Shown here one piece after another: positions 1-6,483 of a DNA stretch of 12,782 nt (its first letter is position 1; the number at the start of each line of letters is the position of its first letter). The stretch comes from Baffinella frigidus (lineage: Eukaryota > Cryptophyceae > Cryptomonadales > Baffinellaceae), in the NCBI GenBank assembly GCA_026770585.1, contig MU646303.1, positions 1,134,513-1,147,294 on the forward strand. The letters are read 5' to 3'. The notes beneath the pieces were generated by a model. That model saw only the letters and a list, made by a program, of their open reading frames with translations, did not search any database and was not told the DNA's origin. Made by a program: the position numbers and the translations under genes.

Positions 1-1126
1 GTCCTGTGCCATGTCGGTGGGCCGAGAACTTGTCGACCGGAGCATGAGGAATGCGGCATCAATCACTCCTCGCCTCTGCATCGAACCAGAAGTGGTACGC
101 TCACAGGCGTATTGTGCGCCGGTTCAGTGGTCGTTTGTTCAGCCGTCGACAGTTCAATAAAGACTGTCTGTCCGTGACTGGAAGGTTGATGAAACGTCAC
201 GTCTCGCAGATTGCGAATGCATAAGCTGCATTCTAACCTTGCGGAAACAGGGCAGTCAGCAAACGGTGCTGGACTACAGCACGTTGCTTCCACACTGGTG
301 CACAACAGTCCGACCTATTCCTCAGGTCTGGGCGTAGAATCCCGAGTCCTCTCTCTGCATGGAACGCACGGCTGGAATGCTCAAACTGCTCCATGATTTT
401 CTGATTTTGTGTGCATCAGATTGTTTTCAAGAGACCCGTACCACCGACCCAGAAACAGTACAGGAAGTGCAGGGATCAGGAATGGACTAGGGAACAGGTG
501 TTAGGGGTTTAGGATTGTGAAGCCCAGATGGCCTGGAACGGGCCCAACCATACACCATACACCGTAAGCCATAGGCCTGGCACGAGCAGAAAACGCTAGG
601 CGAGGCTGAAAAGAGCAGAAAACGCTAGGCGAGGCTGCTCGATGCTTGAAACAAAGCTGTGCCATCCTGCAGAACAAGTTCGAGTGTCCGCCTATGGTGG
701 GCGCTCGAAACTCGTCAAGACCTAAAGGGGCACGAATGATAGGATCCGGTGCAGTCTTGAGATGAGACTACGGCGCGCGAGGCACGAGGTGGGGAGGAGG
801 AGCGTGATGCGCGAAGCTATTACTTCGTCAGCGTCGTCTGTATTACAGTCAGATGCGCGGCACCGCGCCTGCTCATTCCTCCTCCTCCCTCCTCCGCCCT
901 CCTCCCTCTCTTCCCGCCCCCAACTCGCTGCGACGTATCCTGCTACCTCCCCCCTCTCCACCCCCCTGAAACTTCGAGGGCAGAGAAACCCCAAAGCTCA
1001 CGCCACCAGCCAATCCGCCGGGAGCACTAGCGGTCTGTACGAGCCTCCCCCCTCCTACCCCGCCCCCCCCCGCCCGGGGCCAAGCGCTCTCACAGGCCCC
1101 TCTGCCCCACCATATCAATAGATCTA
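1..1126. other. No recognisable gene; low-complexity intergenic DNA
   Basis: I see no convincing coding region here. Open frames exist on both strands but are short, overlap each other and have no recognisable domain. Positions about 880-960 are strongly C/T-rich and about 1045-1080 is C-rich, which explains the Pro/Ser/Leu-rich plus-strand frame and the Gly/Arg/Glu-rich minus-strand frames there. The only clear structure is the direct repeat at 584-637. The stretch could hold the 3' end of an unseen gene or short exons that I cannot recognise. Confidence 0.5.
584..637. repeat. Exact 25-bp direct repeat, two copies
   Basis: The same 25 bases, beginning GAGCAGAAAACG and ending GGCGAGGCTG, occur at 584-608 and 613-637, separated by 4 bases. 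The copies are identical, so the duplication is recent. No coding role is evident. Confidence 0.85.
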
Positions 1127-1168
1127 CTACCTACAGACGTAAAGTGGTATCTTTACGTCGGTAGGTAG
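1127..1168. repeat. Hairpin overlapping the stop codon of the secreted-protein gene
   Basis: Arms 1127-1144 and 1151-1168 are complementary at 17 of 18 positions, with a 6-base loop (TGGTAT). On the minus strand one arm carries the last codons and the TAA stop (1155-1153) of the 113-residue gene, and the other arm is the immediate 3' untranslated region. A transcript would fold exactly across its stop codon. It could be a 3'-end processing or stability element, or the inverted end of a small mobile element. Confidence 0.75.
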
Positions 1169-1494
1169 AACCACCTTGCTTTGTTCCATTCTATGTTGTT
1201 TCGAAGACGACGATGTCCTTTCCCAGACATCGTCATGTGTTGGTGAAGCTTCTGATCCGCGGGATGATACCACCCTTTCTCAAATCCTCTTTTGCAGATT
1301 GGACAAACAGCAACATAGGTCCCGATGCTGCTCTCTTCCCACGTCCGCTGTCCAATCTGCACTGGTCTGCCGCCTCGGAGACTCCTCAGTTGCAGGAATG
1401 TTCCCGCTGCCGCACCCGCCGGGGTCGAGTGACAGAGCGGCAGGAGAGCAGCCAAAAGCACCCCCAGCATCGCAACCGCCATCCGCGTCTGCAT
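1153..1494 (-). CDS. Small secreted protein with zinc-finger-like Cys/His cluster
   Basis: Encodes 113 residues from the ATG at 1494 to the TAA at 1155-1153. The open frame continues upstream only as far as a GTG, so I chose the first ATG; a second in-frame ATG is at residue 5. Residues 5-20 (MAVAMLGVLLAALLPL) form a hydrophobic core after Arg4, typical of a signal peptide, with an Ala-rich possible cleavage region at 24-31. The mature part has C64-x2-C67 followed by H77, H84, H86 and H94, which could bind one zinc ion in a C2H2-like manner, and then a basic, Trp-containing tail. I do not recognise the family. An organelle-targeting presequence is possible, since Phe33 lies just after the Ala-rich stretch, but this is inference. 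Codons favour G/C in third position, like the membrane-protein gene transcribed away from it. An additional upstream exon cannot be excluded. Confidence 0.6.
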   Translation of the reverse strand: MQTRMAVAMLGVLLAALLPLCHSTPAGAAAGTFLQLRSLRGGRPVQIGQRTWEESSIGTYVAVCPICKRGFEKGWYHPADQKLHQHMTMSGKGHRRLRNNIEWNKARWFYLPT

Positions 1495-1690
1495 TCGAGG
1501 AGTTTGTATATTCAGTGACACTCCACGCGTCAAATCTCGGGGGTGCCTCAAGCTCTCGCGACGATGCACTACGCCTGCAGGGTTGGACGGGCGGGCACCT
1601 TCGCAGCAGGCATCGCGAGAGTTGCTCGGACGTTTTGCGGCCTTTTTTTTTACAACCTCTGGTTCTTTTTTTCAGGACAGGCAAAACCGG

Positions 1691-1720
1691 GTCCCGGCCG
1701 ACCTCGGGGTCGGCCGGGAC
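1691..1720. repeat. Perfect 13-bp GC-rich hairpin with TCGG tetraloop
   Basis: GTCCCGGCCGACC (1691-1703) and its exact reverse complement (1708-1720) are separated by TCGG. It lies about 200 bases upstream of the start codon of the minus-strand secreted-protein gene, so it may be in its 5' untranslated region or promoter. Confidence 0.8.
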
Positions 1721-1839
1721 ATAGGCTCTCCCAATGCCGACGGCACCACTCAAAAACAAAATCAGCTCTTTTACTTTTTTGATGGCACCACGGTGTACCG
1801 TAGGAACTTTTCCCCCAGACAAAGTTTGCAGCTATCGCT

Positions 1840-1929
1840 TAAGTGGCGAGGGGGTCAAAATTGACCCCCAAGAGGTCCTAGGCAGGTCCTAGGCCCCTAC
1901 GGTAGGGTGTATGAGCCTACTCGCCACTT
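1840..1929. mobile_element. Foldback (MITE-like) element
   Basis: TAAGTGGCGAG at 1840-1850 is repeated exactly as an inverted copy at 1919-1929. Just inside the left end is a palindrome (about 1850-1869, GGGGTCAA then TTGACCCC around AA). The interior has repeated CCTAGG motifs and a core CCTAGGCCCCTAC followed by GTAGG. That core is shared with the foldback elements at 5526-5647 and 5938-6056, although the terminal repeats differ. It codes for nothing recognisable. Confidence 0.5.
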
Positions 1930-2037
1930 AGGGGATACGACACAGTGCTTGTTCAAAAAACCCTTTAGATGCCGCAAAATCCGGGAGCTGGAGGTTGTGA
2001 GGCTCACGAAAAAAAGACTCCCTGCAACGAAACAGAA

Positions 2038-2134
2038 ATGGGCGGGAATCGGGCCACGTCCGGGCAGAAGGCGTGCAGGGGAAGCGCACACGAGGGCATT
2101 GTGAAGAACGTTGCGCGCCTCGCCCACGTCGCAG
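2038..2134 (+). CDS. Membrane-protein gene, proposed exon 1
   Basis: Starts at ATG 2038 (alternative ATG at 1969 in frame) and ends ...HVA plus one base before GTTTGT at 2135. That leftover G plus GC at 2233-2234 makes a Gly codon, so the phase fits the next exon. The peptide is hydrophilic, with basic and small residues. Support is phase and splice-site agreement only. Confidence 0.35.
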
Positions 2135-4052
2135 GTTTGTCACTCCTCCACCGCCAGACCATCTGCGCATGTGATCAGCTGATGCCAGAAAGCAGGGTGG
2201 CGGGCACACCTGAAGGAATGTCCCTCTGGCAGGCGGCAAGTCCGCAGAGGAAGAGAACCTGGCGGCAAAGAAGGACAAGGAGTTCTGGGTTCGGCGGGCC
2301 ATGACAAAGAAGGCGCTCGGCGCCATCACGCTCGTCGCCCTGATCACCAATGTCGTGACCTCCGTCGTGGGCCTCTGCGACAAAGTCGACGACGTCCGGG
2401 ACGTCCAGTTTTCCTTCAGTGACGGCTGCACGCACTGGCAGAAGACGGTTTCCGCTCTCGACAAGGAGCTCTGCGCGGCATCTCTCCTCATCATCCGAGA
2501 CTACAATGCAGGCCAGCGCTCCCAGACGCTCGGCTCCGAGATTGGGATTGTGCACGCATCCGAGGGGCTGTGGGCAGGAACGTTTTTCGCAACCCTGAGC
2601 GGCTACGCTGGCACCGCGCGCAACACGCGTGGCCACGTCATCATTTCTGGCAGTTGGACGCCGTGGACCTGTCTTGCAGCCACGTTGCCTGGGTTTGTGG
2701 CGAACCGTCAGTTCAATCCCGACGGCAGGCCCTCTGACACAATGATCGCGACCTACCTCCGACTGGCAACAATCCTGCCGCTGCACATGGCCCCCAGCCG
2801 CCCGTCAGATGTGTTTGCGTCGGAACAGCGGAGGAACAGTCACTGGTCTATAATTGACATCTCAAGTGTTGACTTTGTGGGAAGTACTGTACACATGACA
2901 AATTTGGCCCGGTCTTGGCGTGAGAAATTGGCTGCGCCTTTTTACAACATTGTCGCAAAGTTTCTTCCGGCAGGGCTGCTACTGGTCTGGTTTCTGGAGG
3001 GCTGCGAGGGCAAGGCCGCTTTCTTGATTGCTGCCGCCGCGACAGGTGCCAAGTCAGTCACCTCACACCGGGATTTTCCAAAATTTCGGGCTCAGATGGA
3101 GGTTCTGCATCCACGCTGCAAGGAGGGCCTCCCCGACGATTCTTCCGACGAGTGTTTTCTGCTGAACATGCTGAGCGCAGGAGCTATTATCTCTGCTGAA
3201 GGCGCTCTTATTGTGTGGTCCTGGAGTGGTTGCAATCTGACCGGGCATCAGCAAGTAGCCTTCTCGGAGCGCGCGTACTTTGAATGCCAGCTGGCAAAGT
3301 GGTTTCGCAGCACTCAGGGCCTCGAATCGCCTGCACTCTGTGGGATGGAGGAGACTATGTATTTTCCCGTTTGGACATTTAGTGTTTTAAATTCAAATTT
3401 TGCAGTACAAATCATGGTGTTTACTAATAATTACGGTCCATCTAGAAGTTCGCAATCTTGCAACTTCGAAGTTCGCGCTGGCCAAGTCCTACCAGATTGG
3501 CTCTACCAGATTGCTCTACATTGACTTGTCAATTTACCCACAAAATATGTCAACTTAGAAACGAGGCCCCCGCAATGGGAACTTCGACAATCGATTTTCG
3601 CCTTGAGTTGACTCATACAAAAAATCTGCCCTGGCAGGTGCAGTGGTTTGTTGGGGCTCACCGTGGATCGATTTGATGGTGACGACTTTTTTATCGTGGC
3701 CAGTTTTGGACAAAGGCACTTTACAAGTTTTCGAGTTCTGCTCAAAAATGTCAAAAGTGGATATTTCGAGCCCGCTGGCGAGGTTGGTCCAAACGTCAGA
3801 CCTTGGAAAAACTGTCTGCATTGGTTGCAGCTTTGGGGGGGAGACATCCCACTCATCATTGGTATTCTCGCCCTGTTTTCAATGAGTGTAACCATAGCCC
3901 TACAACCGGGGAATGAGCGTCACAGGCCTGCAACCAGAGACCTGTCAGAGGTCTGTAGACAAGCAGTAAAAGACCCGGTTTTTGAGAGAAAAGTTTCTTG
4001 CTTTTCCATCATGAGAGTTTACTCCTGTTCCCTCATGCTCATTTTTTTTTGA
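2038..4052 (+). CDS. Multi-exon gene for an unrecognised membrane protein (model)
   Basis: Model of three exons: 2038-2134, 2233-3358 and 3638-4049, with TGA at 4050-4052, giving 545 residues. Introns 2135-2232 (GTTTGT...TGGCAG) and 3359-3637 (GTATTT...TGGCAG) join phases exactly: a split Gly codon and a split Met codon. Hydrophobic, probably membrane-spanning segments lie at about residues 60-81, 276-305, 343-366 and 477-498. A charged stretch (AEEENLAAKKDKEFW) precedes the first, and a Cys-containing, Asp-rich loop lies near 325-342. I recognise no family or catalytic motif. An ATG at 1969 in the same frame would add 23 residues. The 3' end is uncertain: translation after about residue 498 looks less protein-like, so the last exon may end earlier and splice to unseen exons, possibly the acidic repeat at 4231-4298. 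A hidden intron around 2830-2940, where base composition becomes more AT-rich, is also possible. Confidence 0.45.
2233..3358 (+). CDS. Membrane-protein gene, main exon
   Basis: A long open stretch with strong G/C bias in third codon position, open from 2214. The coding look clearly begins at the acceptor TCTGGCAG ending at 2232 and extends upstream of the ATG at 2301, so that ATG is probably internal. Contains three of the four hydrophobic segments. It ends before GTATTT at 3359; the frame stays open to 3524 but becomes AT-rich and less protein-like, which suggests intron read-through. Confidence 0.55.
3638..4052 (+). CDS. Membrane-protein gene, proposed 3' exon
   Basis: Begins after the acceptor CTGCCCTGGCAG (ends 3637). 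The frame reads LTVDRFDGDDFFIVASFGQ soon after the start and carries a hydrophobic segment IPLIIGILALFSMSV at about 3846-3890. The first base completes an ATG codon with AT at 3357-3358. No ATG lies near the acceptor, so a stand-alone gene would need a non-ATG start; this favours an internal exon. The end is uncertain: GTAACC at 3888 or GTCTGT at 3950 could be donors. Confidence 0.4.
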
Positions 4053-4230
4053 CAAAAATACATGCACTCCGATTGTTTCATCAAAAGAGCAAAGTCATGG
4101 CCCATTTACAAAAACGCTTTTGCAAAACTGTTATTAAAAACCCATTTATCGAACCAGTACACAATACCTTTCATGACTCCTTTAAACGCCACGCGTGGAA
4201 CAGCTGTGCACACGAAATCATCAAATCCCA

Positions 4231-4298
4231 GGGCGAGATCAACCCTGATTCAGAATCTGAGGGCGAGATCAACCCTGATTCAGAATCTGAGGGCGAGG
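4231..4298 (+). repeat. 30-bp tandem repeat encoding an acidic decapeptide
   Basis: Two identical 30-bp units (4231-4260, 4261-4290) and 8 bases of a third. The length is a multiple of three, and one plus-strand frame reads GEINPDSESE twice. It ends GGCGAG before GTGGCC, a possible splice donor at 4299. It may be part of a disordered, acidic exon; the other frames are also open, so coding is not proven. Confidence 0.65.
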
Positions 4299-4446
4299 TG
4301 GCCAAATTTTCCTGCGTTTCTTGAAATTTAAGAAACGTGCACCGACCGTTGTTGAGATTTTTTATTTATTTATTTTAAAAAACGGGGACCCACCGTTTTT
4401 AAGATACCCGCACATTATAAGCGAAGTACCCACAGGGTGGTTTCGT

Positions 4447-4925
4447 CAATTTCGTACCTGATTTTTTTGTCAATCGTCGGGGTTTTCCGTCAATCGTCGG
4501 GAGAAAGTCAAGTCAGTCAAAAAGGTTTGGGATTGACTTGAATTTACGTCAATCGTCGACGTGTGTGTTGTCGTTGACGTAAAATTGACAACGTCAATAC
4601 GGGCAAAATCAGGAAAAAAGCCCAAAAGACCATCAACATGTGATTTTTTCTCTGATTACGTGGTCTAGTGGTAGTGCACACCGTGTTCAAGCTATAGGTA
4701 CCGAGTTCGACCCTTGATGGCAAGAATCGACCTCTTTCGGCATTTCTGGGATCTATTTTTTTTGGCACGTGCGGCGTTTCCAATTTTCCGTTTCACGTCA
4801 ATTATTCGTCAATCGTCAAGTCAAGCAATCGCGTTTTTTTCAAAATCTCAATATTTTTAGCCAAGTCAAGTCAAGTCAAACAAATCTCAAGTTGACGCCC
4901 CGTCAAGTCAATTTTGTTTTAGTTG
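4447..4925. repeat. GTCAA-motif-rich tract
   Basis: GTCAA, GTCAATCGTCG and GTCAAGTCAAGTCAA recur on the plus strand, with the inverse TTGAC interspersed (for example 4459-4500, 4509-4575, 4797-4825, 4861-4920). The same motif also appears in the putative intron at 3359-3637 and in the WD40 intron near 7460-7535. It looks like decayed short-period repeat DNA. Confidence 0.55.
4653..4725 (+). other. tRNA-like sequence with A and B boxes (degenerate tRNA or SINE head)
   Basis: TGGTCTAGTGGT at 4661-4672 fits the RNA polymerase III A box and GAGTTCGACCC at 4703-4713 fits the B box, at the spacing found in a tRNA. The acceptor stem cannot be paired and the D stem is poor, so it is not a good functional tRNA. 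A decayed tRNA or the promoter head of a tRNA-derived SINE fits better. Confidence 0.35.
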
Positions 4926-5132
4926 ACGGAAGCACCCTGGGTACCCATTTACCCCGTATCTGGATCTGAGAGTGAGGTGGAGGTGGGGGGGGCAGCGAGA
5001 GCAGCGAGAAGAGTGAGGATTCAGAAACGGAGCGAGCGTTTTTACTGTTGTCCTTGAGTATTTAGAACGAAAAGGCGTGTGTTTTCCCAGTTGGTCCTCA
5101 ATGTGAAGAACGAGCGTTCTCTGATTACACGC

Positions 5133-5158
5133 ACCTTATGAGCGAGGTGCCCCTGTAC
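5133..5158 (+). mobile_element. Partial copy of the AGCGAGGTACCCCTGT element end
   Basis: TTATGAGCGAGGTGCCCCTGTA matches, with one change, the right end of the complete elements at 5526-5647 and 5938-6056. A second right-end-like copy in the same orientation lies at 5316-5347, where GAGCGATGAGCG shows a small internal duplication. The DNA between them has the family's CCTAGG/GTAGGGTC-type core near 5260-5310. No matching left end is clear, so this is a damaged or compound copy. Confidence 0.55.
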
Positions 5159-5525
5159 AGAAACCCGCAGCACGCCACCCAGGACCACCGCAACCTATCT
5201 CTAGAGATAGGCCAACTCCACGGGCCTGGGATGGTGCGGGTTCTTGGGTACGAGATACCCACGGCCATAGGGCTCTCGGCATAGGCCTGCTGTAGGGTCT
5301 TAGGGACGCGCGGTTTCTTGTGAGCGATGAGCGAGGTACCCCTGTGCGTTGACAGGGCCCGATCAAAGGCCCCGGGAGCTTCGTCGCCTGTCCCTGTTTT
5401 CTAGGTTACGAGGCTCGCGTCCTAAGTCAACTGTGGCGCACCAGGCGCACGGTGTGCGGACATAATCCAGGACGTAACCCCCGATCTCAGTCGACCCAAT
5501 GCCCCGAGGCGGGCTCGTCCTAGAC
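5159..5525. other. Degenerate repeat DNA, no gene
   Basis: Contains remnants of the element core and right end (5260-5347), then about 180 bases with nothing recognisable. The minus-strand translation (YSRPMPRALW) is the translated repeat and not a protein gene. Confidence 0.5.
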
Positions 5526-5647
5526 TACAGGGGTACCTCGCTGATAAGAAACCGCCCACCCCTAGGCCCCTACAGTAGGCCTATGCCTAGGGCCCTATGG
5601 TGGTCCTAGGGGGGGGGGCGGTTTCTTATGAGCGAGGTACCCCTGTA
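5526..5647. mobile_element. Complete 122-bp terminal-inverted-repeat element (MITE)
   Basis: The left end TACAGGGGTACCTCGCT and about 14 further bases are mirrored at the right end AGCGAGGTACCCCTGTA, giving roughly 31-bp inverted repeats with a single mismatch. The centre has CCTAGG and GGCCCTA palindromic motifs, so the whole element can fold back. It has no coding capacity of its own. Its right end supplies an ATG reading MSEVPLY into neighbouring DNA. Confidence 0.8.
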
Positions 5648-5937
5648 TGTCCTCACACACGGTGGGAAGCAACAGAGCCGCGCCGCCGCTACCCCCCAGC
5701 GAGCAAACACGTGCACTCCGACCCCGCGAGAAATCGACGCCCGAGAGAAACTGGCGCCGCGAGGAATCGGACCCCGATGGAACCTGGCGCCCTGGGGGGT
5801 GTGGTGGTACGGTTCGGGTCGCGCTCGGGGGTCTCGGAGAGGTAGCGTGCCCCTACTGGTGCGGGAGGCGTCGGAGACTTCTCCTCACTTCTGCTTGTAG
5901 TCCACAACCCTGCGGTCGGCGCTCGCTGTCAGCACAC
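5648..5937. other. Spacer between two MITE copies
   Basis: The plus strand is open in more than one frame and one frame reads an Arg/Glu-rich stretch (RNWRREESDPDGTWRPGG, about 5735-5800). The DNA there is a degenerate repeat of 16-18 bp containing GGCGCC, so an exon is possible but unconvincing. I recognise no domain. Confidence 0.4.
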
Positions 5938-6056
5938 ACAGGGGTACCTCGCTCACAAGAACCCCTCCCCCGCCCCCTGGGGACCACCGCAGGACCCTAG
6001 GAATAGGCCTACTGTAGGGTCCTGGGGGGGGGTCCTTATGAGCGAGGTACCCCTGT
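5938..6056. mobile_element. Second complete terminal-inverted-repeat element, 119 bp
   Basis: The ends ACAGGGGTACCTCGCT (5938-5953) and AGCGAGGTACCCCTGT (6041-6056) are perfect inverted repeats. The interior differs from the 5526-5647 copy but keeps the core CCTAG...TAGGCCTACTGTAGGG and long C and G runs flanking it. Same orientation-independent foldback design as its neighbour. Confidence 0.8.
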
Positions 6057-6412
6057 AGGGAGTAGAGGAAATGCGTGACGTGGGGTGGTGGGGGAACGCA
6101 ACCTTGTGTGTCGTCAGCGGGAGCAAGCGTCGCTGCATCGCTCCAATCGGAGCTGGGGCCAACACCATGCTCAGGCCACACACTCGGCTCTGCATGAGAT
6201 TTCGCCGAGCAATCTGGTTGGTGGCACGGTAGGAAGAGGATGTGGTACCGGACAGTGTACATATGATAAAAGACCCCGGAAGTGATCAAGGAGTAGTAAT
6301 AAATAATAGTGGGTCAACCCGAGTGAGGCAGCGTCCTGAATCCCGACTTACCCCTGTACCGGACAGTTTAGGGTCTAGGGTTTATGGTTTGGGGATTAGG
6401 CGAGGAAGGTAC
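6057..6412 (-). other. Region downstream of the last identified WD40 exon
   Basis: The final exon of the WD40 gene should lie here or further left but cannot be fixed. Two decayed copies of the exon-11 3' end with its donor (minus-strand CTGTCCGGTACAG near 6351-6363, CTGTCCGGTACC near 6241-6252) lie beyond a TTTAGGG-like minisatellite at 6366-6400. One minus-strand option joins the CG at 6414-6413 to an exon after the acceptor CTCATGCAG and ends quickly, but support is weak. Confidence 0.35.
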
Positions 6413-6483
6413 CGGACGGTGCCGTCGCCGGACCCGATGGCCACCTTGCTCATCGTCGGGTGGCAGTCCACGCTGTACACCCC
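6413..6483 (-). CDS. WD40 gene exon 11 (71 bp)
   Basis: Acceptor GGGGGGCAG, 23 codons (GVYSVDCHPTMSKVAIGSGD followed by GTV) and CG of an Arg codon, before GTACCT. Decayed copies of its 5' end lie upstream at about 6620-6660 and 6858-6897, and copies of its 3' end downstream near 6241-6252 and 6351-6363. Confidence 0.85.

Larger units (their letters stand above)
1495..1968. other. Divergent intergenic region
   Basis: This region separates the minus-strand secreted-protein gene from the plus-strand membrane-protein gene, so any promoters for both would lie here. I see no convincing TATA box or other core promoter. It holds a GC-rich hairpin (1691-1720), T-rich and A-rich runs around 1645-1675 and 1750-1790, and a foldback element (1840-1929). 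Confidence 0.4.
4053..5130. other. AT-rich, repeat-laden region without a clear gene
   Basis: No full gene is visible. The region holds a 30-bp tandem repeat that can encode acidic peptide, a GTCAA-rich tract, a tRNA-like promoter and a second acidic open stretch near 5010-5060. It could contain further 3' exons of the membrane-protein gene, or be intergenic. Confidence 0.4.

Noticed and set aside
762-1121. 119-residue plus-strand frame rich in Ser and Pro
   Set aside because: Composition follows the C/T-rich DNA; the opposite strand is equally open, and no motif or splice support is present.
1280-1822. Minus-strand 180-residue and plus-strand 182-residue frames across the secreted-protein gene
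   Set aside because: They are out of frame with the signal-peptide and Cys/His reading and contain no recognisable features.
2175-2786. Minus-strand 203-residue open frame opposite the membrane-protein exon
   Set aside because: Antisense shadow of a GC3-rich exon; no recognisable domain and no hydrophobic or repeat pattern.
5597-6000. Overlapping plus-strand frames starting in MITE ends (MSEVPLY...)
   Set aside because: The start codons come from the mobile-element terminal repeat and the frames run into low-complexity repeat DNA.
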